DNA from: Methylosinus sp. H3A
Lineage (GTDB): Bacteria; Pseudomonadota; Alphaproteobacteria; Rhizobiales; Beijerinckiaceae
DNA: 64,000 nucleotides
Reading direction: 5' to 3'
Assembly (NCBI RefSeq): GCF_015709455.1
Contig: NZ_JADNQW010000008.1
Location: 1 to 64,000, forward strand
Positions 19,278 through 28,747 of this stretch are shown here, piece by piece (the first letter of the stretch is position 1; each line of letters starts with the position of its first letter). The notes under the pieces were generated by a model. It worked only from the letters and a program-made list of their open reading frames with translations. It had not been told where the DNA came from and made no database searches. A program made the position numbers and the translations under genes.

Positions 19278-20492
19278 CTAGAGCCCCCTTCGCTGTCGTC
19301 GTACGCGCATAGCGCGCCGAGCGCGCTTTTTTTGAAGCCAGCGAATGACCCCCGTGACGAAAACGAGCGGCCAGCTCAGGCCGAAGAGAAAGACAGCGAT
19401 GCGGCCCGGCCAGCCGTAGACATAACCAGAATGCAGCGGCCATTGCCATTGAATGAATCCATCGCCGTCGCCTGCGAGCGGGTCGCTCACATGCAGCACG
19501 CCGCCGGTAAACCGATCGACATAGATCGTCCGGCGGCCTTCGACGCCCCAGCCGATCGGAAACAATTGATTGAAGACAGAACGGCCGCTACGGTGGTCGA
19601 CGCTGAACGACTCCGTTCGGCCGTCGGGAAACTTCTCCGCGGCGACGGCGAAGGCTTCGTCGAGCGTCACTCGCCGATCGCCCTCCGGCGAGGACGGCAG
19701 TTGCTCCACCTTGGTGAGCGGCGAAAACAGCTCGACGATCGCGTTGAACTGTTTCGGCAAGTTGAAATAGACGCCCGAGACGATCACGGCCAAGGCGACC
19801 GGTAGGAGGAATATCCCGGCGAGCCGATGAATGTCGTAGTTCAACCGCTCCTGCTTCGCGGGCCATTTCACAGAGAAGGCGTTGCGCCATCGGCCGTTGC
19901 GCGGCCACCACAATACGGCGCCGGTCACTGTCGAGATCAGCGCGAGAATCGCGATAACGCCCGCGATCGTCGCCCCCGTATCGCGGAGCAGCAGCGAGTA
20001 ATGGAGCTTGAACAAAAAGCCGGTCAGGCTGTTCGTAAAAGGATTGCGGCCAGAATAATGCAGCCGCGTTCCCGTGACCTTCGCCCTATAGGGATCGACG
20101 AAGACGTTCAGCACATCGGGCGGCGAGTCGTCCGTCCGCTCGACGACATAGAAGAACCAGAATGCTTTGCGCGCGTGATTTGGATAGTAGACGAAGCTCG
20201 CAGTCGGCTCTCTGGAAATTGCCTTGCGCGCCGCCGCGGCGATCTCCTCCAGCGGTCGTCGAGCGGCTAGTCCTTCCGGCGGGGCCTCCACGATCAGAAG
20301 CGCCGGATTCAGCCATTCGTCGATCTCGTGGAAAAACACCAGCGCCGAGCCGGTGAGTCCGATAGCCGACAGGAACAGCCCCAGAGCGAGGCCCAGCCAA
20401 AGATGGGTCTTCAGCCAGACCTCGCGCCAACTCCGAAAAGCTATCCGCCCGGATGCAAGAAGCTGCCGTCGACGAAGTTCGATTCCGCTCAT
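19278..20492 (-). CDS. PepSY-domain inner-membrane protein (siderophore utilisation)
   Basis: A 404-residue PepSY-TM protein with at least four membrane helices: a first helix after VWLKTHLWLGLALGLFLSAIG with the conserved His, one near TIAGVIAILALISTVTGAVLW, one near IHRLAGIFLLPVALAVIVSG, and a C-terminal GRIAVFLFGLSWPLVFVTGV. The chosen start (MSGIELRR) has GGGAGG upstream; the frame is open further upstream without support. It lies 277 bases downstream of the TonB receptor at 20770-22983 on the same strand, so the two probably form one uptake unit, with this protein handling metal release from the imported chelate. Confidence 0.82.
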   Translation of the reverse strand: MSGIELRRRQLLASGRIAFRSWREVWLKTHLWLGLALGLFLSAIGLTGSALVFFHEIDEWLNPALLIVEAPPEGLAARRPLEEIAAAARKAISREPTASFVYYPNHARKAFWFFYVVERTDDSPPDVLNVFVDPYRAKVTGTRLHYSGRNPFTNSLTGFLFKLHYSLLLRDTGATIAGVIAILALISTVTGAVLWWPRNGRWRNAFSVKWPAKQERLNYDIHRLAGIFLLPVALAVIVSGVYFNLPKQFNAIVELFSPLTKVEQLPSSPEGDRRVTLDEAFAVAAEKFPDGRTESFSVDHRSGRSVFNQLFPIGWGVEGRRTIYVDRFTGGVLHVSDPLAGDGDGFIQWQWPLHSGYVYGWPGRIAVFLFGLSWPLVFVTGVIRWLQKKRARRAMRVRRQRRGL

Positions 20493-20769
20493 CGCGAAGC
20501 CTCCCTGGCAGAGTCGCATTTTGATCGACCCGACGAATGTTCCAATGAGCCTCATAGGCGAAACGAGATCTCCAAGTATCATTGATACCGCCACGAAACG
20601 TATCGGCGAGTTTCATCATCCCGATAGCAATCCATGTGATTCTTTCATCACACGCCGGCATGAGAAGGTGTCGGCAGGCGCACTTCGCCAAAGCGCCCGC
20701 CGGCGATCTCGAAATTCGGCTCCGATTTTCACTGCGCCGCAGTCGCTCTCGGAGCGGGAAACCCTGCGG

Positions 20770-22983
20770 CTAGAACTCGGCGCGCAGCGACGCGAGGAAC
20801 GCGCGAGGCGCTCCGGGAACGACGCTGAATCGATCGAACGACCCCTCGTAATAGGTCGTTCCGGCGAGGTTCTTCACATTGATCTGAAATGTCAGATCCG
20901 GCGACCAAGGCAATAGGGAAGCCTTGAACCTGTAGGACGCCATCGCATCGACACGTGCATACGCCGGAAGCTCGAAAGTGTTGGCGTCATCGCCAGGCCG
21001 TATGTCGACATAGACGACACCAGCGCCGAGCCCCAGCCCCTTCCACACGCCATCGGCCTCGTATTTCACCCAGAGATTGGCCGAATTGCGCGGAACGGCG
21101 GCGAGACGCTTGCCGGTGAGGCCGCCCGTTCCGGATGCGTCCTCGTCGCTCGTGACGACGGCGTCGATATGGCTGTATGTGGCGATGATGCTCCAATTCT
21201 CGTTGATGCGGCCGTTGAGGTCGAACTCGACGCCGCGACTGTTCGCCGCGCCGATCGGCCGTACGAATGGCGTCCCAGGCACGGGACGAGTAATGTTTTT
21301 CTTGGTGATGTCGAAATAGGCGAAAGTCGCGGTCAGCCGCCTATCTAGCAGCTCGGCTTTGACTCCTCCCTCGAATTGCGTCCCTACCTGCGGGGGAAGA
21401 TGCGCGTTCTGCGAGCTTACGCCATTGCTGGAGCCGTAAGAGCGCGTGTAGTTTCCATAGACGGACAGCCAGGGAAACGGCTGCAGGACGACGCCAACTC
21501 TTGGGCTGTTCGCGCTGGTCGGCACGACCACGCGACCCATGTCCGTATAGGCTAGAGGCTCGCCGCCGAAGTTTCTCTTGACGCTCGATTCGGCCCAATC
21601 ATGCCGGCCTCCGATGAGGAGATGCACGCGATCGTCCCAGAAGGAAATCTGATCCTGAGCGTATATTCCTCTCCATTTGTCCTTGTCGACAAATGAAAAA
21701 TTGCTCGTGAGCTGGTCACTGCTCGGCGTGTAGACAGGAGCGTAGATGTTGATGGCGGAGATGTCATTGCAGCAGTGCCCGACCATCTTCCCTTCGTAGT
21801 CGAAATAATCGAACCCCACGAGGGTCTGATGGGAGAAAATCCCTGTCTCGAATTTTCCTTTGAGATCGATATTCGTGGCGACTGCACGGCGATAGGAGAC
21901 TGGATACGACGAATTCGGCCCTGGCACGAACCACACAGAGCGCAACATATTCCCGGTCGCCTCGTCGAGAGAATATCCGCCGGTAACCGCCTGGCGATAG
22001 TCGACATTGTTGTAGCTCAGGCGGTTGGTCAGACTCCAGCCGTCCGTAAATTCGTAGGTCCAATCATAGGCGAAGAGCACCCGCTCCTGACCGTCGCGAT
22101 ATTTGGTCGTGAGATTCGGATCCCCGAGATATCGGCTGATCGAGATATTGGCAGGCCGGCGCCCCACCGCCGGAATTCCCAAGTCGCCCAGATCGTCCAC
22201 CCAGCTCGATTTCTGGAACTCGCCGTCGACATTCAACGTGAAACGTTCGGTGGGACGCCAACTGACCGTGGGCGCGATAAAAAAACTCTCCGTATTGACG
22301 AAATCTCGGAAAGAATTCTTGTTGAGGTAGGAAAGGTTCACCCGATAGGCGAGCGTCTTGTCCTCCGTCAGCGGTCCCGTGGCGTCGAGCAGCGTCCGCG
22401 TGTGGCCGAACGAGCCCGCCTGCTCCTGAATGGAATAGTAGGGCGTCGATTGCGGGCGCTTCGGGACGAAATCGATGAGACCGCCGGGCTCCACACGACC
22501 GAACAGCATCGCGGCCGGGCCTTTCAACACCTCGATCGCCTGCAAATTCGCGGTTTCGAATCCACTGGTGTTCATCTGCCGAAGGCCGTTGCGATACAGG
22601 CTGCCGCCGGCCGGAAGGCCACGTATGTTGAACTGGTCGTAGTACTGCACGCCGATCGAAACGCTGCTGACATTCTCGAGCAAGGCGTCCTTGACGCTCA
22701 CCACTTGGCGGTCGTCCATCGTCTCTCGCGGCACGACCTGCACCGCATATGGCGTCTTCAGGATCGGAATGTTCGTCTTCGAGGATGTCGGCGCGCCGAC
22801 CGAATTGTAGCCGGTCAGACGCCCGCCGAGTTCGGCCTGCTTGTCGGTCGCCTCCGCCCCCGCTCGGCCGGTCGCGGACCCGATGTCGATGGTAGGAAGC
22901 GCCTCTTGCGCGAGCGCCGGATAGACCAGAGTGAAAGACAAGGCGCCTGCGGAAGCGCAGCGCGTCAGCATCGAATATTTCAT
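20770..22983 (-). CDS. TonB-dependent receptor (siderophore type)
   Basis: A 737-residue outer-membrane receptor. Signal peptide ends at VYPALAQ; the mature protein opens with ALPTIDIG (a TonB-box-like region), then the plug (LKTPYAVQVVPRETMDDRQV, FNIRGLPAGGS, IEVLKGPAAMLFGRVEPGG) and barrel ending in ASLRAEF. It has no STN domain. AGGAG precedes the chosen ATG; the longer frame upstream is unsupported. It resembles the plug and barrel of MbnT at 33545-36097 (same GRVEPGGLID and ENW/DNWSVIA patterns), so the two are related receptors, but the substrate is unknown; a DUF2946-like gene upstream hints at a metal other than, or besides, iron. Confidence 0.9.
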   Translation of the reverse strand: MKYSMLTRCASAGALSFTLVYPALAQEALPTIDIGSATGRAGAEATDKQAELGGRLTGYNSVGAPTSSKTNIPILKTPYAVQVVPRETMDDRQVVSVKDALLENVSSVSIGVQYYDQFNIRGLPAGGSLYRNGLRQMNTSGFETANLQAIEVLKGPAAMLFGRVEPGGLIDFVPKRPQSTPYYSIQEQAGSFGHTRTLLDATGPLTEDKTLAYRVNLSYLNKNSFRDFVNTESFFIAPTVSWRPTERFTLNVDGEFQKSSWVDDLGDLGIPAVGRRPANISISRYLGDPNLTTKYRDGQERVLFAYDWTYEFTDGWSLTNRLSYNNVDYRQAVTGGYSLDEATGNMLRSVWFVPGPNSSYPVSYRRAVATNIDLKGKFETGIFSHQTLVGFDYFDYEGKMVGHCCNDISAINIYAPVYTPSSDQLTSNFSFVDKDKWRGIYAQDQISFWDDRVHLLIGGRHDWAESSVKRNFGGEPLAYTDMGRVVVPTSANSPRVGVVLQPFPWLSVYGNYTRSYGSSNGVSSQNAHLPPQVGTQFEGGVKAELLDRRLTATFAYFDITKKNITRPVPGTPFVRPIGAANSRGVEFDLNGRINENWSIIATYSHIDAVVTSDEDASGTGGLTGKRLAAVPRNSANLWVKYEADGVWKGLGLGAGVVYVDIRPGDDANTFELPAYARVDAMASYRFKASLLPWSPDLTFQINVKNLAGTTYYEGSFDRFSVVPGAPRAFLASLRAEF

Positions 22984-23062
22984 GAGATGTTCTCCTGAGA
23001 CGGCGCAAAAGCCGCCCGCATCGAGGAAGCCTGGAAAGGCGCAGCCGCTCGGCCGCACGATG

Positions 23063-23497
23063 TCAGGAGAAGGCAGGCGGCGCGCGAGACGACCAGGAAC
23101 TGGTCCAGCCGGTTATGATCGGGCGAGCCGCGCATAAAGAAAAGCAGGCCGTCGTGACGATTGCTCTTTGCGCCGGATGTCGCCGGTCGGACGGCGGAGC
23201 GGCGAGCACATCGACGACGCGATCACGCTGCGCGCAGAGAACGCAACACTGACCTTGGTCGCCCTCGTGGGACGGCTCGTGACGATCCGAACTCGCCGTG
23301 CAGATCCGACCCCCCGACCCGAGAGCCGAGGAGGTCGATAGCCGGTCGCGAAATGGTCGATGATCAGCAGAGGATCCGATGGAGGCGACGCCCAGCAGAA
23401 TGAGGACCAGACCCACGAGACATGCGATCACCCCACGGACGGCCGAGCGCCATTGCCCCTCGCCGCAGTTCAGCTCACGGTGTTTCATGCGCGTCAT
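23063..23497 (-). CDS. DUF2946-like Cys-rich membrane-anchored protein
   Basis: A 144-residue protein with one N-terminal hydrophobic segment (AVRGVIACLVGLVLILLGVAS) and a Cys-containing downstream part, with ICTAS followed about 20 residues later by QCCVLC. This pattern is that of DUF2946-type proteins, which are often found beside TonB receptors for copper or other metals; a metal-binding role is inference. It lies 80 bases upstream of the TonB receptor and is probably co-transcribed with it. A second protein with the same IC...QCC(L/V)LC pattern is encoded at 38250-38972. Starts at 23497 and 23488 are both possible. Confidence 0.65.
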   Translation of the reverse strand: MTRMKHRELNCGEGQWRSAVRGVIACLVGLVLILLGVASIGSSADHRPFRDRLSTSSALGSGGRICTASSDRHEPSHEGDQGQCCVLCAQRDRVVDVLAAPPSDRRHPAQRAIVTTACFSLCAARPIITGWTSSWSSRAPPAFS

Positions 23498-23757
23498 TCC
23501 GACCGAAGGCGTCGATTACCGACATAGGATTTATGTCATACACAGGCGATCCATTTGTCTTTTCATGGCAATTCTAATCGGAAAAGCTCATGTGAGCCTC
23601 ATCGCCCGAGAGAGCGAGATAAAAAAGAGCGGCGCGGCGTCGACCGCGAAAGCTCGTCCCGGCCTATTGCCAAGAACCCGCCTTTGGTTATGAATGGCCG
23701 AGCGACGGGTTTTCTGACAGGAGACGCCGAACGCAGGACCAACTGGGAGCGGCGCCC

Positions 23758-24447
23758 ATGCGGATTCTGTTGGTCGAGGATTATGCGGAGCTCGCAGGCG
23801 AGATCGCCTGTCGAATCGAGCGGGCGGGCTTCGCCGTCGATCGGGTCGGCTCGATCGAAAGCGCGTCCGCGGCTCTCGACAACGGGGCCTATACTGTGAC
23901 TCTGCTGGACCGCAGATTGCCGGACGGCGACGGACTCTCGCTGATTTCGCAGATCCGCAAGCGGCAGCCGACGAGCCGCATCCTCGTGCTGACCGCGCTC
24001 GATTCCGTCGACGACAAGATCGAAGGACTGGACGCAGGCGCCGATGATTATCTGACCAAGCCCTTCAACCTCGACGAGATGATGGCTCGCGTCCGCGCGA
24101 GCCTGCGACGGCGCGGAGGCGATCGAACGCCGCCGATCATCGTTGGAGCGCTCTCCTACGACCTCGACGCGCGGACGGTGTCGATCGCCAATCGCCCCGT
24201 TTTGTTTCTCCGCCGAGAGTTAGCGCTCCTGGACGCTCTTTTGCGGCGCGCGAATTGTGTCGTTCCGAGAGAGAGGCTGTTGACCGGTGTCTACGGATTC
24301 GACGCGGAGGTCAACGAGCATGCGCTGACCGCCCTAGTCTCGCGTGTTCGCGCCCGCCTCGCCGAGCTCGACTCCGGCGTCGAGATTCACGCGGCTCGCG
24401 GCCTGGGCTACCTCATCGCCAAGTCGAAATCCCGACCGCCGAAATAG
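23758..24447 (+). CDS. OmpR/PhoB-family response regulator
   Basis: A 229-residue two-component response regulator. Receiver domain 1-115 with acidic pocket (VED), phospho-acceptor Asp in VTLLDRRLPDGDG and Lys in DYLTKPFNLDEM. C-terminal winged helix, residues 130-225, with LSYDLDARTVSIANR, LRRELALLDALLRR and the recognition region VNEHALTALVSRVRARL. It is transcribed divergently from the DUF2946/TonB receptor unit, with 260 bases between that may hold both promoters, so it may control that unit. It is followed two bases later by its kinase. The stimulus cannot be read from sequence. Confidence 0.92.
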   Translation: MRILLVEDYAELAGEIACRIERAGFAVDRVGSIESASAALDNGAYTVTLLDRRLPDGDGLSLISQIRKRQPTSRILVLTALDSVDDKIEGLDAGADDYLTKPFNLDEMMARVRASLRRRGGDRTPPIIVGALSYDLDARTVSIANRPVLFLRRELALLDALLRRANCVVPRERLLTGVYGFDAEVNEHALTALVSRVRARLAELDSGVEIHAARGLGYLIAKSKSRPPK

Positions 24448-24449
24448 GC

Positions 24450-25838
24450 ATGGCGCGCTCCCTCGCCAATCGCGTTGTCGCCTATCTGGTCGTTTCGCAA
24501 TTCATCGCATTCGCGGCCGGCTGGCTCGTCACTCTCGTCCTCGGCTTCGCCGGCTTCGGAATCTTCGAAGGATTCGGCCGAACGGCCGATGAGCTCGCCT
24601 CCACGCGAATGATCGGGCTCGTCCTGGCGTCGCTGAAGCAGGACGACGACGGCGCTCTGCGCCTCCAGCCGATACGCGAGCTTCGCGCCGAGGCGCGCGA
24701 CACGCCACGCCTGAAATTCGCGGTTTTCGACGCGGCTCGAAACGTGGCGGCGGCCGGCTCCTCTCCGGAATTGATCGCGGCGTTGACCGGCGCGATCAAA
24801 GTCAATCCGACGCATACCCACTTCATCCTTCCCGGCGATCCGATCGAGTCTCCGCAGGGGCTGGTCGAGCCCGTGCGCACACCGTTCGGTCGGCTGCACG
24901 TAGCGGTCTATGCGATGAAATTCGTCTCGGCGGACCTGCTCTACGCGATCTACGAGGATTTCCGGCATCTGGTCGGCTTTTTCGTCGTGACCGCCCTTAT
25001 CTCGGCCGGCGCGGCGATGTTCGCCGTGCGCCGCGGGCTGACGCCACTGCGCGCGGTCGCCGACGAGGCGGCCCGCATCGACATGAACGAGCTGCAACAG
25101 CGCCTGCCCGTGGGCAATGTTCCGGCGGAGGTCGCTCCGCTGGTTCACGGAATGAATGTCGCGCTGGAACGGCTCGCCGCGAGCGCGGTGCGGATCCGCC
25201 GTTACGCGGACGATGCGGCGCACGAGTTGCGCACGCCGATCGCGATTCTACGTGCGAGACTCGACAATTTGGAGGAGCTTCCGGTCAAGGGCGCCCTACT
25301 TCGAGACGCGAGCCGCTTGCAGGCGATCATCGAGCAGATGCTCGCGGCCGCGCGTTTGTCCGGGCGGCAGGACACGCTCGATCAGGAGATCGATCTCGTG
25401 AGCTCGGTCCGTGAAGTCGTTTCACTGCATTTACCGCTCGCCATCGAATGCGACCGGATGATCGAATTCGACGCGGCCGCGCCGGTCATTGTCGCGCGCG
25501 GCAATTTTCGGGCGGTCGAGGCAATCGTCGCGAACCTCATCGACAACGCCCTGCGAGCCGAGCCGCCGGGGGGGACTATCATCATCCGCGTGGGGCCTGG
25601 CCCAGTCGTCTGCGTGATCGATCATGGCGAAGGCGTCGCCCGAGCCGAGCGCGAGATGATTTTCGAGCCATTCTGGCGCAGGAGCGAGGCGACGCCAGGT
25701 ACCGGGCTAGGCCTCGCCATAGCAAAAGAACTCATGGAAAAGTTGCGGGGCTCCATCGCTATCGAGGAAACGCCGGGTGGCGGAGCAACTTTTGAATTGA
25801 TTTTCTCAGAGGGTGAATCGGCGCGACCTTGTCAGTGA
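24450..25838 (+). CDS. Sensor histidine kinase, C-terminus altered by IS3 insertion
   Basis: A 462-residue inner-membrane sensor kinase. TM1 near residues 12-35 (AYLVVSQFIAFAAGWLVTLV), a ~130-residue periplasmic sensor, TM2 at VGFFVVTALISAGAAMFAV, HAMP, then the H-box DDAAHELRTPIAILRARLD, N-box LIDNALRAEPPGG and G-boxes VIDHGEGV and TGLGLAIAKELM. The stop codon TGA at 25836-25838 coincides with the probable left end of a decayed IS3 element, so the last few residues after FELIF are likely insertion-derived. Catalytic regions are complete, so it may still work. It is paired with the response regulator upstream. Confidence 0.9.
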   Translation: MARSLANRVVAYLVVSQFIAFAAGWLVTLVLGFAGFGIFEGFGRTADELASTRMIGLVLASLKQDDDGALRLQPIRELRAEARDTPRLKFAVFDAARNVAAAGSSPELIAALTGAIKVNPTHTHFILPGDPIESPQGLVEPVRTPFGRLHVAVYAMKFVSADLLYAIYEDFRHLVGFFVVTALISAGAAMFAVRRGLTPLRAVADEAARIDMNELQQRLPVGNVPAEVAPLVHGMNVALERLAASAVRIRRYADDAAHELRTPIAILRARLDNLEELPVKGALLRDASRLQAIIEQMLAAARLSGRQDTLDQEIDLVSSVREVVSLHLPLAIECDRMIEFDAAAPVIVARGNFRAVEAIVANLIDNALRAEPPGGTIIIRVGPGPVVCVIDHGEGVARAEREMIFEPFWRRSEATPGTGLGLAIAKELMEKLRGSIAIEETPGGGATFELIFSEGESARPCQ

Positions 25839-25885
25839 ACCGCCCCGGGATTGCCGGAGGCCCGAACTCTTGAGAGGATGGGCCG

Positions 25886-26222
25886 ATGGATACGAAGAAG
25901 AAGACATCGAACAGATTTTCACCTGAGGTTCGAGAACGAGCGGTTCGGATGGTGCTGGAGCATCGAGGCGATCATGCGTCGCAATGGGCGGCGATCGCCT
26001 CGATCGCGGCGAAGATCGGCTGCACGAGCGAGACGTTGCGGAACTGGGTTCGCCAGGCGGAGCGCGATTTGGGCGCCCGTCCGGGTGCGACGACGGATGA
26101 GCGCGCGAGGATCAAGGCGCTGGAGCGGGAGAACCGCGAGTTGCGTTAGGCCAATGAGATCCTGCGCAAGGCGTCGGCTTATTTTGCGGCGGCGGAGCTC
26201 GACCGCCGCTCGAAACCATGAT
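25886..26222 (+). pseudogene. IS3-family transposase OrfA, nonsense mutation
   Basis: HTH-type OrfA ([17 protein letters not shown], then [14 protein letters not shown]). The frame is stopped by TAG at 26147-26149, where the family has a Gln codon (ELR-Q-ANEILRKAS), a C-to-T change; the rest, through AAELDRRSKP, follows in frame to TGA at 26220-26222. In this element the change looks like real decay rather than a sequencing slip. Confidence 0.8.
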
Positions 26223-26838
26223 CGCCTTCATCGACGCTCATCGGGAGGCGCATGAGGTCGAGCCGATCTGCGAGCTTTTGCCGATCGCCCGTCGACCTAT
26301 CGGGCGCATGCGACGCGTCGGCACGACCCCGCGAAAGCGTCAGCCCGGGCGCGTCGGGATGTGACCGTTCGCAAGGAGATACGGCGCGTCTTCGACGAGA
26401 ACTTCCAGGTTTACGGCGCACGCGAGGTGTGGCGGCAGATGAAGCGGGACGGAGAGAGCGTAGCGCGCTGCACGGTCGAACGGCTGATGCGGGGCATGGG
26501 CTTGCGCGGCGCCGTGCGCGGCAGGCCCGTGAAGACAACAGTGAGCGATCGCAAGACGCCCTGTCCGCTCGATAAGGTCGACCGGCAGTTCCAGGCGCCT
26601 CGGCCGAATACGCTGTGGCTGTCCGACGTCACCTATGTCGCCACTTGGCAGGGCTTCGTCTATGTCGCCTTCGTCATCGACGCCTTCGCTCGGCGGATCG
26701 TCGGTTGGCGCGCCTCGCGCACGGCGCATGCGGGCTTCGTGCATCATAGTGATCGCGGCGTTCAATACGTCTCTATAAAATACACAGCGCGCCTCGCCGA
26801 GGCCGGCGTCGAGCCCTCGGTCGGCAGCGGAGCCCGTG
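26219..26838 (+). pseudogene. IS3-family transposase OrfB, truncated
   Basis: DDE transposase remnant starting MIAFIDAHREAHEVEPICEL. A frame break lies near 26287 (one C short in GCCC before GTCG). The integrase core shows the first Asp (LWLSDVTYVATW), then FVIDAFARRIVGW, and an internal deletion of roughly 60 bases joins AHAGF to VHHSDRGVQYVS. The protein stops at EPSVGS, before the conserved Glu and the C-terminal quarter, so it is non-functional. Confidence 0.82.
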
Positions 26839-26855
26839 CGACCTGGGACGCGGCG

Positions 26856-28160
26856 TCAGATCGCCGTCGATGTTTCGGGGCCGGACCGCGGCCGCGCGGC
26901 CCGCGAGACGAGAGGCGCCTGCTTCCAGAAGCGCAATGCGCCGAGACCTTCCGGGACGATCAGCGACAAATAAGCGACGAGAGGCGAATCGATATAAAGT
27001 CCGAGCGCGACGAGAGGCAAGGCGACGAGCCAAAAGACCGAGCTATCCGTTCTCGCCACCGTCCCGAACGACCCTCGAGCCTGCAAGACGGCTCTGAGGA
27101 TCGACGTCATGTAGCGCAGCGGTATCGACGCGGCCAAAATTTCGACCAAGGTCGTCCACCAAGGACCATGCTGACCATATAATCGCCCGAGTGCGTCGGT
27201 TCCGGCCATGAGCAAGATCGCGACGCCCACGGCGAAGGGAGCGCCTTGCAGCGAGATCGTTCTGATCGAATCTATGAGGCGTTCGTCGGTGAGCCCTGCG
27301 AGGCGAAACGCGAGAAAGCGCATCAACGTGACGAGCGGCGTGAAAACAATCAACATCAACGTCTGACCGGCAGCGAAGCAATTCAGCCGCCCGACGTCAT
27401 AATTGCCGAGTCCGGGCGCCGCGAACATGGTGAGGCATGCGAGCATAGCGAGATGCATGGCGACGCCGCGCTCGGACTCCCAGAGCGCCGCATTGCCGAA
27501 GCGGCGCGCCCATGAAGCGCCGGGCAAGGTCAGCCAATCGACGCCATGCCGCAATAGAGCCCAAATTCCCCAGATCGACGAGCCGACGCAGATGACGGCC
27601 CCTATCTGGAAGCAGCTGGAAAACCCCAGCCCGAAAATCTCCATGGCCAAAAAATTGCCGATGGCCTTGGCGGCGAACTCCCACAGCTTCCATTTCACGA
27701 CTCCGGCGCCTTGGTCGAGCGCATGGAGCATGAAGGCCGAAGTGCTGCTGATGAAGCGGAACGGCGCGGCGAACGAATACCAGAGCACTCCGTCGCAGAT
27801 CAATCCGGCGATCGCATCATCGCCGACGAGCAGCTTCGCCAATCGGGGATAAGTCGCCGCTCCGAACGCCGCGCAACACAGGCCCGCGAGCAGCGAGAGC
27901 CATAGGATCGCTCCAATGACGCGCGGACTCGCCCCGTTTCGCCGCGCCTCGCCGATCGCGGTCGAAGCGACGGCGCCCATCGCGCTCAGCAAGATCACAT
28001 CGACGACGACCAAACGCGTCGTCATCGCATAGGCCCCCGGCGCGCCGCCGCCCAAATGGCCGACCATTATGACATCGGCTTGCTGTGCGAGCTGTCCCGC
28101 CACGATCACGAGGAGCAAAGGCCAATAGCCTCGCCAAAAGCCCTTGTCGTTCTCGATCAT
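26856..28160 (-). CDS. mbnM: MATE-family efflux transporter, methanobactin exporter MbnM
   Basis: A 434-residue multidrug-and-toxin-extrusion type transporter with 12 predicted helices. Family features seen are QQADVIMVGHLGG near the N-terminus, a second matching half after VTLMRFLAFRLAGLTDERL, and many hydrophobic segments. In known mbn operons MbnM exports the mature chelator. Here the start (MIENDKGFW) overlaps the mbnC stop as ATGA, so it is co-translated. The longer frame upstream lies inside mbnC and is not used. It is the last gene of the cluster: a truncated IS3 lies 18 bases beyond its stop, so any mbnP/mbnH once present downstream is not here. Confidence 0.9.
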   Translation of the reverse strand: MIENDKGFWRGYWPLLLVIVAGQLAQQADVIMVGHLGGGAPGAYAMTTRLVVVDVILLSAMGAVASTAIGEARRNGASPRVIGAILWLSLLAGLCCAAFGAATYPRLAKLLVGDDAIAGLICDGVLWYSFAAPFRFISSTSAFMLHALDQGAGVVKWKLWEFAAKAIGNFLAMEIFGLGFSSCFQIGAVICVGSSIWGIWALLRHGVDWLTLPGASWARRFGNAALWESERGVAMHLAMLACLTMFAAPGLGNYDVGRLNCFAAGQTLMLIVFTPLVTLMRFLAFRLAGLTDERLIDSIRTISLQGAPFAVGVAILLMAGTDALGRLYGQHGPWWTTLVEILAASIPLRYMTSILRAVLQARGSFGTVARTDSSVFWLVALPLVALGLYIDSPLVAYLSLIVPEGLGALRFWKQAPLVSRAARPRSGPETSTAI

Positions 28161-28747
28161 AGAGGTATGGGGCGCCACCCCGGGAAATGATCGAGCTCGT
28201 AGCCCGGCGTCCGAAAGCATCCGAAATTGCCTTCTGGCGCCGGAAGCTCGCATTCGAACTCGACCTGTTCGACTTCGATGAAGCGTGTCTCTATGCTGCT
28301 GAGCTTCCAGCCGGCGACAGCCTTCGTCGGCTCGATCAGGCGGCTCGCGATGACGATCCCGCAATAGTCGAGATCACGGTCGCGCCCCGACCACCGCGAT
28401 GCGGCCGCAGCCATGAGCTTCAGAGCGAGGTCTGCTCCGACGCGCTCACGAAACTCCGATTGCAGCAGCCATTCCGCCGCCCAGATATGATAGGCCCAAT
28501 CGAATGTGAGGTTCTTCTCCTGCGCCCATTGCATGAACGGCAGGAAAATCGCGCGCCCGTCGGGGCCCGAAAGCTCCAACAATTGCGGAACGGCGTCGAA
28601 CAGCACATGCCAATAGGCCCGATAGCTGATGTCGAGACGAACATGACTTCGTGACTCTCGCGCGAACGCGTCGAGCCGCGAAGGATTCATCATGTCTTGA
28701 TAGAGATCGGCGTCGATTCTAGCCGGCGCAGGCGACAAGAGACTCAT
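28157..28747 (-). CDS. mbnC: Methanobactin biosynthesis protein MbnC
   Basis: A 196-residue protein that in characterised systems forms a complex with MbnB and helps turn MbnA cysteines into oxazolone/thioamide groups. Recognisable features: MMNPSRLDAFARESRSHVRLDIS near the N-terminus, YHIWAAEWLLQSEF in the middle, and the C-terminal EFECELPAPEGNFGCFR. The start at 28747 lies 29 bases inside mbnB, and the stop overlaps mbnM as ATGA. A longer frame upstream is antisense to nothing useful and is the mbnB shadow. Identification rests on position between mbnB and mbnM plus overall resemblance to MbnC. Confidence 0.88.
   Translation of the reverse strand: MSLLSPAPARIDADLYQDMMNPSRLDAFARESRSHVRLDISYRAYWHVLFDAVPQLLELSGPDGRAIFLPFMQWAQEKNLTFDWAYHIWAAEWLLQSEFRERVGADLALKLMAAAASRWSGRDRDLDYCGIVIASRLIEPTKAVAGWKLSSIETRFIEVEQVEFECELPAPEGNFGCFRTPGYELDHFPGWRPIPL

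Larger units (their letters stand above)
25836..26838 (+). mobile_element. Decayed IS3-family element
   Basis: Remnant of an IS3-family insertion sequence. The left end probably starts at TGAACCGCCCCGGGATTGCC, overlapping the kinase stop codon. It has the two-ORF arrangement with an ATGA overlap at 26219-26222. There is an internal stop in orfA, a frame break and an internal deletion in orfB, and the right end is missing: homology stops near 26838, 18 bases before the mbnM stop codon. It cannot transpose by itself. Confidence 0.85.

Noticed and set aside
26147..26149. TAG in IS3 orfA as a possible recoding or pyrrolysine site
   Set aside because: It is a simple C-to-T change at a Gln codon in an element with several other lesions.
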